Assembly: GCA_015522385.1 (NCBI GenBank)
Contig: WAMJ01000104.1
Location: 1-5,548 of the forward strand
Origin: Candidatus Heimdallarchaeota archaeon
Lineage (GTDB): Archaea; Asgardarchaeota; Heimdallarchaeia; Heimdallarchaeales; Kariarchaeaceae
Direction: 5' to 3'
DNA: 5,548 nt
The position numbers were made by a program, and so were the translations under genes. The notes under the pieces are model-generated. The model was given only the letters and a program-made list of their open reading frames with translations. It was not told the origin of the DNA and did not search any database. Below are positions 1 to 5,405 of this stretch, in pieces (the stretch's first letter is position 1; each line of letters opens with the position of its first letter).

Positions 1-52
1 ACGCAGGGACGCCAGCTAGATACGGAGACCCCACCACGACAACAGTCTACGT
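1..52. repeat. Terminal direct repeat, left copy
   Basis: All 52 bases are identical to 5497-5548. The repeat lies inside permease A coding sequence (residues about 32-47), so it is not an independent element. It is best read as an assembly overlap of a circular or tandemly repeated unit. It could also be an exact k-mer shared by two permease paralogues at which assembly stopped. Confidence 0.95.
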
Positions 53-1070
53 CGTGATGGGAGAGACCATAACGATGAAGGTCACTGGAAATGACGCAGA
101 GATATCTATCAACTTTGGAGTTAAGTACAATGGGAACTATACAATTCTCCTTGACCTGAAAGAGGGGGAGTCGGTGACGATGAGATTCGAGGGTTCGAAT
201 AGATTAAGCATTGTACTCGAATCGGAGAAGCCCGTCACCTTGACAGTCACCAAAACTGGGATTTCACTGGAGAACAGGCTCCGGCTTGTTGCGATGGGAG
301 TATTTCTGGCCGCAGCCCTGATTGTGGAGTGGTTTGTGAAAAGGAGGGAACTGTCATTTCCGATCATCTCCTTCGAGATGAGGGGCATCTCACTCGCAGT
401 CATGTCTCTTGTCTTCCTTGTAATCTGGCAGGATGACAGCCTCAAAGGAGGAGCAAGTGATTTGTCAGGCCAAGGATTGTATTTTGATCAAAAATTGTCC
501 TTTATGTGGTTTAGAGATATGATATTGTTCCTCCCCATCATCCTCTCCCTCCACATCAACCGCGTGCTCCACCCATATAAACTTAGAATGCTCAGGACAT
601 ACCCCCTGAATCCGCTAAGGGTTTACCTGTCGAGAATTGCAGTATTCTTCCTCATCTACCTACCTACACTCACTCTGAGTTTCTTCCACATGATATTCGG
701 GAGAGGAACCCTCCTGCAGAACTTCGACGGGTTGGTTCCCCGGTATGCCACCCCAGCGTTAGTGGCATTCATCGCTATCCTGCTGATCTTCCTGATCGCC
801 CTGATCATCGAGGACGTGATCAGGAACAGGATACTGACACTGAGTTCGACCCTCCTTATTCTCGTGCTCACAAGTCTGAACATCCTCACGTTCTACCCAT
901 TCTACATCTACAACCAGCCAACAAGTGTAGATGTAGAGAATAACTTTGCTAACTTTCCAAGACTTGATGAGCTCGCCTTGGTCGCGATCTCTGCAACCCT
1001 TATAATACTCGCACTGAACATAATCTACAGGAGATCAAAATATTTCCAGCGACATCGTGACCAGCGGTAA
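1..1070 (+). CDS. ABC-2-like permease A with extracytoplasmic beta-domain, 3' portion (5' end at 5406)
   Basis: The reading frame is open from base 3 and has no true start here. The GTG at 54 and ATG at 57 fall inside a domain that is upstream-complete in the paralogue at 4081-5235. Joined to 5406-5496 through the 52-bp terminal overlap it gives a 386-residue protein. In those joined coordinates it has TM1 (about 6-24), a Thr/Val-rich beta-type outer domain (25-122), TM2 (123-141) and six more helices. Cytoplasmic loops are basic (VKRREL, RMLRTYPLNP, EDVIRNR, YRRSKYFQR), so the positive-inside rule gives 8 TM with both ends inside. The R-T-Y-P-L-N-P segment before TM5 resembles the Pro-containing cytoplasmic elbow of ABC-2 permeases, which is a family-level inference. 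The last residues (HRDQR) differ from the paralogue because homology stops at 1049, where foreign DNA begins. It probably pairs with the ATPase at 2035-2940. Substrate is unknown. Confidence 0.8.
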   Translation, partial: AGTPARYGDPTTTTVYVVMGETITMKVTGNDAEISINFGVKYNGNYTILLDLKEGESVTMRFEGSNRLSIVLESEKPVTLTVTKTGISLENRLRLVAMGVFLAAALIVEWFVKRRELSFPIISFEMRGISLAVMSLVFLVIWQDDSLKGGASDLSGQGLYFDQKLSFMWFRDMILFLPIILSLHINRVLHPYKLRMLRTYPLNPLRVYLSRIAVFFLIYLPTLTLSFFHMIFGRGTLLQNFDGLVPRYATPALVAFIAILLIFLIALIIEDVIRNRILTLSSTLLILVLTSLNILTFYPFYIYNQPTSVDVENNFANFPRLDELALVAISATLIILALNIIYRRSKYFQRHRDQR

Positions 1071-1155
1071 GACCATCCCCGCGGACGTCCTCGATAAGGT
1101 GGAGGATATTCTCGGCAACAAGCCTGACTTCCCACCACCCTACGCCCCCAGCTGA
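1048..1155 (+). pseudogene. C-terminal remnant of an unrelated gene at the 3' edge of permease A
   Basis: In the +1 frame relative to permease A, the codons from AGC at 1048 read SDIVTSGKTIPADVLDKVED, then ILGNKPDF and PPPYAPS, ending with TGA at 1153-1155. This reads like a natural soluble protein tail: an amphipathic helix followed by a Pro-rich end. It has no start codon of its own in a plausible place. GC content over 1051-1155 is 63 of 105 bases (60%), against 35 of 111 (32%) in the next stretch. It begins where homology between permease copies A and A-prime ends (base 1049). I infer that a recombination joined the permease copy to the end of another gene, leaving this tail. I do not recognise the source family. 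A very short real gene is a less likely alternative. Confidence 0.5.
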
Positions 1156-1266
1156 TGGACAGGGTCTAGAATACACAGATATTATCTCGAAGATCGATTG
1201 AAGATTTCTCTGATTGAATATAATCTATAAATAATTGAGTTATGTTTAGCCTTAGTGCTCAGATAA
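1156..1266. other. AT-rich convergent intergenic region
   Basis: The stretch is 32% GC and lies between the 3' ends of permease A (with its remnant tail) and the minus-strand secreted-protein gene. It has a TATAAATAAT string at 1226-1235, but no gene starts at a suitable distance on either strand, so I do not call it a promoter. There is no clear hairpin plus T-run. Transcripts from both sides probably end here. Confidence 0.5.
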
Positions 1267-1965
1267 TTAATTGAAGATATACTCCTGTTGGATCTGGAAG
1301 TTTGTCAGTGTAATCTGGTACTCAGGTTCTCCAGGCACTCCTGGATACTTAGAGTTGAACATTACATTGCTTGTTGCATAAGGACCAAATCGAGGGGTAT
1401 ACGAGTAAGCTTTTACATCTAGATCCAGATAGAGATATGCAGGAGAGTTCAGGTACGAGGCGGTGGTAATAATCGAGTATGACCCATCGTAATAATCGTC
1501 AGTAATAGTTATTTGTGCACTACCAATAACCTGGCCCGAACTGGCCCGAAGCGTCGCAGTGACCCGGAGGTAGCTAGATGACCCTATATTCTGCCCAGCT
1601 GCATTGAAATTGACAATCGCTTGGTACTTCTCCCCCGAATTCGCATAGTACCGTCCGCTGACTCCTGATCTCGAGGTGTCCCAATTTACGTTGACATATG
1701 CCATCCCGGAGCGAAAGAAAGATGAGTATGCGTTTGCTCGAAGTTGCATCTTAGTCTGTGACCTAGTGAATTCATATGATGAACTAGTGCCATCCCTTAC
1801 GTCATGTTCATAATTTACGTACTGTGAAGTTCTGAACGAGTCGGACTTGACAGTTACCCAGTACGGTATGCTCCCACTAACACTAGTGTTAGGTGTCAGT
1901 ATCACCAATACCATGAATAAGGCGATACTTGTTTTGATCGTATTAGCAAAATTCCTCTTTGCCAT
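1267..1965 (-). CDS. Secreted beta-rich protein of unknown function
   Basis: The product has 232 residues. The N-terminus is a classic Sec signal peptide: basic MAKRNFANTIK, a hydrophobic core SIALFMVLVIL (13-23), then polar TPNTSVSG with likely cleavage near residue 30. The mature part (about 200 residues) is rich in Ser, Tyr, Asn and Thr, with alternating hydrophobic and polar stretches (YWVTVKSD, AYVNVNWD, YLRVTATLRA, AQITITDDYYDG, AYLYLDLDVKAY). This suggests a beta-sandwich outside the cell. There are no Cys residues, no second TM segment and no visible sortase or PGF-type anchor at the C-terminus (QQEYIFN). It is transcribed away from the ABC transporter genes across a 69-bp promoter region, so it may be their substrate, a surface partner or co-regulated. 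The ATG at 1965 was chosen because it precedes the signal peptide directly and sits about 25 nt from a TATA box, implying a leaderless mRNA. I do not recognise the family. Confidence 0.8.
   Translation of the reverse strand: MAKRNFANTIKTSIALFMVLVILTPNTSVSGSIPYWVTVKSDSFRTSQYVNYEHDVRDGTSSSYEFTRSQTKMQLRANAYSSFFRSGMAYVNVNWDTSRSGVSGRYYANSGEKYQAIVNFNAAGQNIGSSSYLRVTATLRASSGQVIGSAQITITDDYYDGSYSIITTASYLNSPAYLYLDLDVKAYSYTPRFGPYATSNVMFNSKYPGVPGEPEYQITLTNFQIQQEYIFN
1531..1550. repeat. Perfect 10-bp tandem duplication inside the secreted-protein gene
   Basis: CTGGCCCGAA occurs twice back to back. The unit is not a multiple of three, so the two copies are read in different frames (giving T-L-R-A-S-S-G-Q-V-I on the minus strand). 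The protein still looks like a normal beta strand and turn here, so this is either an old event or chance. It is a possible slippage site. Confidence 0.7.
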
Positions 1966-1983
1966 TGATTAGTTTTTTTTTTG

Positions 1984-1993
1984 ATTAAATAAA
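1984..1993 (-). promoter_or_regulatory. TATA box for the secreted-protein gene
   Basis: On the minus strand this reads TTTATTTAAT, preceded by CGTTAAG as a possible BRE. Its centre lies about 24-25 nt from the A of the ATG at 1965. In archaea that places transcription start at or next to the start codon, consistent with a leaderless mRNA. No Shine-Dalgarno motif is seen, only an A10 run (T10 at 1973-1982 on the plus strand). Confidence 0.5.
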
Positions 1994-2006
1994 CTTAACG
2001 TTTATT
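1988..2006. repeat. Inverted repeat formed by two divergent TATA elements
   Basis: AATAAAC (1988-1994) and GTTTATT (2000-2006) are exact reverse complements, separated by TTAAC. Each arm is the TATA core of one of the two divergent promoters, so the 5-7 bp between them must serve as the upstream BRE for both. It could also be an operator for a dimeric regulator. Confidence 0.6.
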
Positions 2007-2007
2007 A
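2001..2007 (+). promoter_or_regulatory. TATA box for the ABC transporter operon
   Basis: TTTATTA is centred about 31 nt before the ATG at 2035. Predicted transcription start is around 2028-2031, leaving only a few nucleotides of leader. The leader sequence (GGAAAAAGTGTAA) has no good Shine-Dalgarno motif, so near-leaderless initiation is likely. An upstream alternative is TTAAATAAAC at 1985-1994. Confidence 0.45.
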
Positions 2008-2034
2008 GGATCGAATAATGTGGAAAAAGTGTAA

Positions 2035-2940
2035 ATGATTAACATCAAGTCACTCTCATTCAGCTATGGGAGAAAAACTGTTTACAAGGACTTTAACCTC
2101 TCTGTAGATGGAACTGTGATAGGGATGATCGGTCAGAACGGAGCGGGGAAGACGACAATTGTTAACATAATCCTAGGACTTTTAATACCATCGCAAGGCT
2201 CAGTTTCGGTCGATGGACTGGATGTCAAGGACGATCGTAGATCCGTCCTTAAAATGGTTGGGGCATCCTTCGAGGACTCGGAGTTTCCAGGTTGGATCAG
2301 CCTCATGGATTACCTTGTCTTTGTGGCCCAAGTACGAGGGATGTCCAGAATTGATGCAGAGAAGGAGGCCAATAACCTCCTCGATCGATTCGATCTCACG
2401 GAGTACAAGGACAAGAACTTCCAGAAACTGTCAGCCGGAATGAAACAGAAGTTTGGGATCGCTCAGGCAATAATCGGACATCCGAAGTATATCTTCCTCG
2501 ACGAGCCAACCGCCAACCTAGACGTTAGAGCCAGAGCTGAGGTCCTTGAGTACATCCATGATCTCGCCTGGGAAAATGGGTTAAAGGTGATTATCCTTAG
2601 CCACATCCTGCATGATTTAGAGAGGATTTGTGACACTGTCGTCATGATCCACAGAGGGAAATTGGTTCTCCAGTCATCCATGGAGGAGCTGTTGAGCTCA
2701 GACATAAGTAGGGTGTACCGACTACGCTGCAAGTCCCAGAAGGAACTGAATGACTTGGTAAGGCAACTGGAGTCACTGCATGTAAAGGGTATCACCACCA
2801 AGGGAGTCACGCTTGAATTCTCGGCAACAGACGAGGAGCTGCGGGAAATCGAACAGGTCATAGCGGGGCACACGGTATCACCTACCCGCAGTACCCTTGA
2901 GCAGATCTTCGTGAATCGGACGGGAGGGGAGACCCATTAA
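2035..2940 (+). CDS. ABC transporter ATP-binding protein
   Basis: The product is a 301-residue cytoplasmic ATPase that would power the two permeases encoded downstream. The motifs are in canonical order: Walker A GQNGAGKTT (33-41), signature LSAGM (132-136, a variant of LSGGQ), Walker B YIFLDEP (152-158) with catalytic Glu157, D-loop NLD (161-163) and switch His190 in ILSHI. The Q-loop position appears to hold Glu (E80 in ASFEDSEFPGW) instead of Gln, a substitution seen in the CcmA/ABC-2 exporter branch of this family. Residues after about 215 form a C-terminal extension with a predicted beta-alpha-beta fold (SRVYRLRCKS, VTLEFSATDEELREIEQV), ending in PTRSTLEQIFVNRTGG. The 'S/T-L-E-x-I/V-F' ending is typical of ABC-2 exporter ATPases. 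A TAA lies directly before the ATG, and no other in-frame start precedes it. The gene overlaps or abuts permease B. Confidence 0.96.
   Translation: MINIKSLSFSYGRKTVYKDFNLSVDGTVIGMIGQNGAGKTTIVNIILGLLIPSQGSVSVDGLDVKDDRRSVLKMVGASFEDSEFPGWISLMDYLVFVAQVRGMSRIDAEKEANNLLDRFDLTEYKDKNFQKLSAGMKQKFGIAQAIIGHPKYIFLDEPTANLDVRARAEVLEYIHDLAWENGLKVIILSHILHDLERICDTVVMIHRGKLVLQSSMEELLSSDISRVYRLRCKSQKELNDLVRQLESLHVKGITTKGVTLEFSATDEELREIEQVIAGHTVSPTRSTLEQIFVNRTGGETH
2922..2931 (+). promoter_or_regulatory. Strong Shine-Dalgarno motif inside the end of the ATPase gene
   Basis: GGGAGGGGAG contains GGAGG at 2923-2927, eight bases before an ATT codon at 2936-2938. It has no ATG, GTG or TTG at proper spacing in the frame of permease B; the first ATG of that frame is at 2978, 50 bases away. 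It therefore points to a non-AUG start overlapping the ATPase stop (ATTAA). Confidence 0.55.
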
Positions 2941-4084
2941 TCTGCTGGGGAGGCTCTCCTTAAGTTTTCTCCTCACAATGACCCTGTGGTCCTTGGTGGT
3001 AACCACAAGCGAGAATGTAATAACACGTGAGGAGACTGGTACTGACTTTTCTCCAGTGATTCTGGAGACAACTGCGGTCTATTCAGGATCGTATGTCGTG
3101 GGAGAGGTCTATTCGAATGTCTCGTACAGCATCGAGGTCCTGAGGAACTCTGACATGGCGACCCTCCTGAATGAGACATTCACGAGAACAGGGGACAGGG
3201 CAGATCTGCAGGAGTTCAAGATTTCCCTCGAAAAACCAGGTCTGGTTACAGTGAAGATCGAGTTTAATTTACCCCCAGATATTGAAAAACCAGCAGTCTA
3301 TTTCCAGATAGATCTCACTTTCAGGATTGATGTCCAGAAGATGGTGGGTACCCTGCTGTACCCAACTGCAGTATCCACAATTATTCTGGTATTGAGCCTG
3401 ATCACCGACAGATGGCTGATCGAAATGCCACTGCAATGGAAGGTCTTCTCCCATGTTCCAAAATCAGACATGATAGAGATCGTGGCGGTACCAGTTCTAA
3501 CGATTATTGTCTACGGATTCAAACCGATTGCTGGAATAACCAGCACTAAAGCTCTACAAATTCTGGAGATGTTCTCGGAAAATATGAGATTCGTCATGGC
3601 CTTCACCGTCCTCGCACCGGCTTTCGCTATGCTCACATTTAATCTGAGGAAGAAGGAGGTTCAGTATTTGTGGATAATAGAGGATGGTCGCGCACGGCTT
3701 ATGAAGTGCAGAATTCCTCTAATGATTCTACACACTGCCTCCATTGGCACGGGACTGATTCTATACTATCACCTTCTCAACAATGTGATTTTCGGGACAC
3801 TCACACTAGATGAATACATTCTCGTCTCCATCCTGAGATTGATTCTATTGGTCCTGTCCAATACAATCATATCAGTACACATCTATTTTCTAGCTCGAGA
3901 CATAATCATCACTGCAGGGGTCTCAACAACCTTACTTGTCCTGCTAGAACTCACAGACGTGGATGTCATCCCTACCTTAGGGACAATACGCCACGGTGTG
4001 GCAGAATTAGTTAGTCTGATCATCATAGTCCTCGGAGGTTATTTCGCTATTAGAAGATACATGAACATGGGGGTAACAAAATGA
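2936..4084 (+). CDS. ABC-2-like permease B with extracytoplasmic beta-domain
   Basis: This is a membrane subunit that probably pairs with the ATPase encoded just upstream. The conventional ATG is at 2978 (368 residues). I extend it to an ATT at 2936 (382 residues), because the frame is open upstream, a strong Shine-Dalgarno motif is correctly spaced, and the extension completes a missing first helix (NLLGRLSLSFLLTMTLW). In numbering from the ATG at 2978: beta-type outer domain about 12-120, then TM at about 122-142, 165-184, 204-222, 246-265, 280-303, 307-324 and 341-357. The loop at 223-245 is basic (NLRKKEVQYL, GRARLMKCR) and cytoplasmic by the positive-inside rule. With the extension the layout, TM1-outer domain-7TM, equals that of permeases A and A-prime, although sequence similarity to them is low. 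Its stop overlaps the next start (ATGA at 4081-4084). Substrate is unknown. The gene is secure; the exact start is less so. Confidence 0.82.
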   Translation: MNLLGRLSLSFLLTMTLWSLVVTTSENVITREETGTDFSPVILETTAVYSGSYVVGEVYSNVSYSIEVLRNSDMATLLNETFTRTGDRADLQEFKISLEKPGLVTVKIEFNLPPDIEKPAVYFQIDLTFRIDVQKMVGTLLYPTAVSTIILVLSLITDRWLIEMPLQWKVFSHVPKSDMIEIVAVPVLTIIVYGFKPIAGITSTKALQILEMFSENMRFVMAFTVLAPAFAMLTFNLRKKEVQYLWIIEDGRARLMKCRIPLMILHTASIGTGLILYYHLLNNVIFGTLTLDEYILVSILRLILLVLSNTIISVHIYFLARDIIITAGVSTTLLVLLELTDVDVIPTLGTIRHGVAELVSLIIIVLGGYFAIRRYMNMGVTK

Positions 4085-5217
4085 AGATCCCGAAAGTCAC
4101 AGCAGTGTACATCATGCTCTTTGTCTACGTCATAGGATATACAGTCATCACGGATGGGAGCGGGGTGCTATACACAGGGACGCCGGCTAGATTCGGAGAC
4201 CCCACCACGACAACGGTCTACGTTGTGATGGGAGAGACCATAACGATGAAGGTCACTGGAAATGACGCAGAGATATCCATCAACTTTGGAGTTAAGTACA
4301 ATGGGAACTATACAATTCTCCTCGAACTGAAGAATGGGGAGTCAGTGACAATGAGATTCGAGGGGTCAAATAGATTGGGCATATATCTTGAGTCGGAGAA
4401 GCCGATGACTCTGACAGTCACCAAGACCGGGATTTCACTGGAGAACAAGCTCCGACTTGTTGCGATGGGAGTGACCATGATCGCAGCTTTGATTGTGGAG
4501 TGGTTTGTGAAAAGGAGGGAACTGTCATTTCCGACCCTCTCCTTTGAGATGAAGAGCATCTCACTCGCGGTTGTATCGCTGGTTTTTCTCTTAATCTGGC
4601 AGGACGACAATAATCTTGCAGGAGGATCGAATTACAGTATTGGACTTGATTATACTCAGAAAATAACTTATATGTTGTTTCGAGGTCCGATACTACTTCT
4701 CCCACTCATCCTCTCCCTTCACATCAACCGTGTGCTTAATCCAGCAAAACTAAGGATGCTCAGAACGTACCCCCTGAATCCGACCCTAGTATACATATCA
4801 AGAATCGCAGTATTCCTCCTTATCCTTCTACCCATCTTTATCATCAGTTTCATTCACGAAATATTCGGGAGAGGAACCTTCTTACAGAATCTCGATGGAT
4901 TAGCTCCCAAGTATGTCTTTCCGGCAATGGTGGCATTCATCTCCACTCTGTTGATCTTCCTGATGGTCCTGCTCATTGAGGATGTACTCAGGAACAGGTT
5001 CCTGACACTAAGCTCAACACTCCTCATTCTCCTGATCACAAGTCTGAACATCCTCACGTTCTACCCATTCTATATCTACAATGAGCCTTTAAGCGCAGAT
5101 GTGGAAAATGATTTTGTCAACTTTCCGGATCTTGCAGAAACAGCATCGGTAGCAGTCTCTGCAACCCTTATAGTACTCGTACTGAACATCCTCTACAGAA
5201 GATCGAAGTACTTCCAG
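4073..5217 (+). repeat. Duplicated permease segment, copy A-prime (other copy 5398-5548 plus 1-1049)
   Basis: Identity with the second copy starts abruptly at GTAACAAAATGAAGATC (4073 here, 5398 in the other copy), eight bases before the start codon. It ends at TTCCAG (5217 here, 1049 in the other). The duplicated unit is thus almost exactly one gene. The longest perfect runs include 53 bases (54-106 of the other copy) and 44 bases (108-151). The first third is far more similar than the rest. The copies differ by a single net codon over the shared length, inside the TM3-TM4 loop. Confidence 0.85.
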
Positions 5218-5235
5218 AGGAGAGCTCTCGTCTAA
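4081..5235 (+). CDS. ABC-2-like permease A-prime with extracytoplasmic beta-domain
   Basis: The product is a 384-residue, 8-TM protein. TM1 is at about 6-24. The outer domain (25-122) has repeated strand-like segments (TITMKVTG, YTILLELKNG, SVTMRFEG, MTLTVTKTG). TM2 lies at 123-141, TM3 158-174, TM4 200-217, TM5 241-259, TM6 280-299, TM7 308-330 and TM8 354-372. Basic loops KRREL, LRMLRTYPLNP, EDVLRNR and YRRSKYFQRR are cytoplasmic. NYT (76-78) is one N-glycosylation sequon. The start ATG shares ATGA with the stop of permease B, so translation is probably coupled and the two subunits made in equal amounts. It is a close paralogue of permease A: 9 differences in the first 120 residues by hand count, but only roughly 70-75% identity after that. 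The most different part is the outer loop between TM3 and TM4 (about 175-199). It probably forms the transporter with permease B and the ATPase. Confidence 0.88.
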   Translation: MKIPKVTAVYIMLFVYVIGYTVITDGSGVLYTGTPARFGDPTTTTVYVVMGETITMKVTGNDAEISINFGVKYNGNYTILLELKNGESVTMRFEGSNRLGIYLESEKPMTLTVTKTGISLENKLRLVAMGVTMIAALIVEWFVKRRELSFPTLSFEMKSISLAVVSLVFLLIWQDDNNLAGGSNYSIGLDYTQKITYMLFRGPILLLPLILSLHINRVLNPAKLRMLRTYPLNPTLVYISRIAVFLLILLPIFIISFIHEIFGRGTFLQNLDGLAPKYVFPAMVAFISTLLIFLMVLLIEDVLRNRFLTLSSTLLILLITSLNILTFYPFYIYNEPLSADVENDFVNFPDLAETASVAVSATLIVLVLNILYRRSKYFQRRALV

Positions 5236-5405
5236 TACAATCAAATAATGAATCTCAGTCAAAAAGTAGTTCTATAGTAGACCCAAAACTTCCGGAATAT
5301 ATACCTCCCACATTTCAAGAAACAATGTTTAATATGTCAGTGAATTAATCAGGACATAAGTATGGTAAACGGGGGTTTTCTCTCATGGTGCAAGTGAGTA
5401 ACAAA
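5236..5405 (+). promoter_or_regulatory. Intergenic region with candidate promoter for permease A
   Basis: These 170 bp are not homologous to the DNA before permease A-prime except for the last eight bases. Two TATA-like strings are present: AATATATAC at 5296-5304 and TTTAATATG at 5328-5336. They would start transcription near 5325 and 5358 respectively, leaving a leader of about 50-80 nt before ATG 5406. A short open frame (ATG 5362, 11 codons, MVNGGFLSWCK) lies in the putative leader, without evidence that it is translated. I see no terminator hairpin after the stop at 5235. Confidence 0.35.

Noticed and set aside
54..59. GTG/ATG at 54-59 as the start of permease A
   Set aside because: It would cut off TM1 and the first part of the outer domain. 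The paralogue at 4081 and the in-frame sequence at 5406-5548 show that the real start is upstream.
1226..1235. TATAAATAAT as a promoter
   Set aside because: No start codon with a credible gene lies at a fitting distance on either strand. The region separates two converging genes and is simply AT-rich.
2463..2873. 136-codon open frame on the minus strand opposite the ATPase gene
   Set aside because: It is rich in Ser and Arg, has no recognisable domain, and lies entirely antisense to a gene with all ABC motifs. It is a shadow of that coding sequence, as are the minus-strand frames opposite the permeases (137-445, 656-889, 4308-4610, 4418-4705 and 4854-5057).
5362..5397. Eleven-codon leader peptide before permease A
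   Set aside because: There is no Shine-Dalgarno motif, no repeated regulatory codons and no attenuator-like hairpins. An ATG followed by a short frame is expected by chance.
5385..5405. ATG at 5385 as the start of permease A
   Set aside because: It is in frame but adds MVQVSNK, which has no counterpart in the paralogue. Homology begins at 5398, next to the ATG at 5406. It remains possible if translation starts upstream in this copy only.
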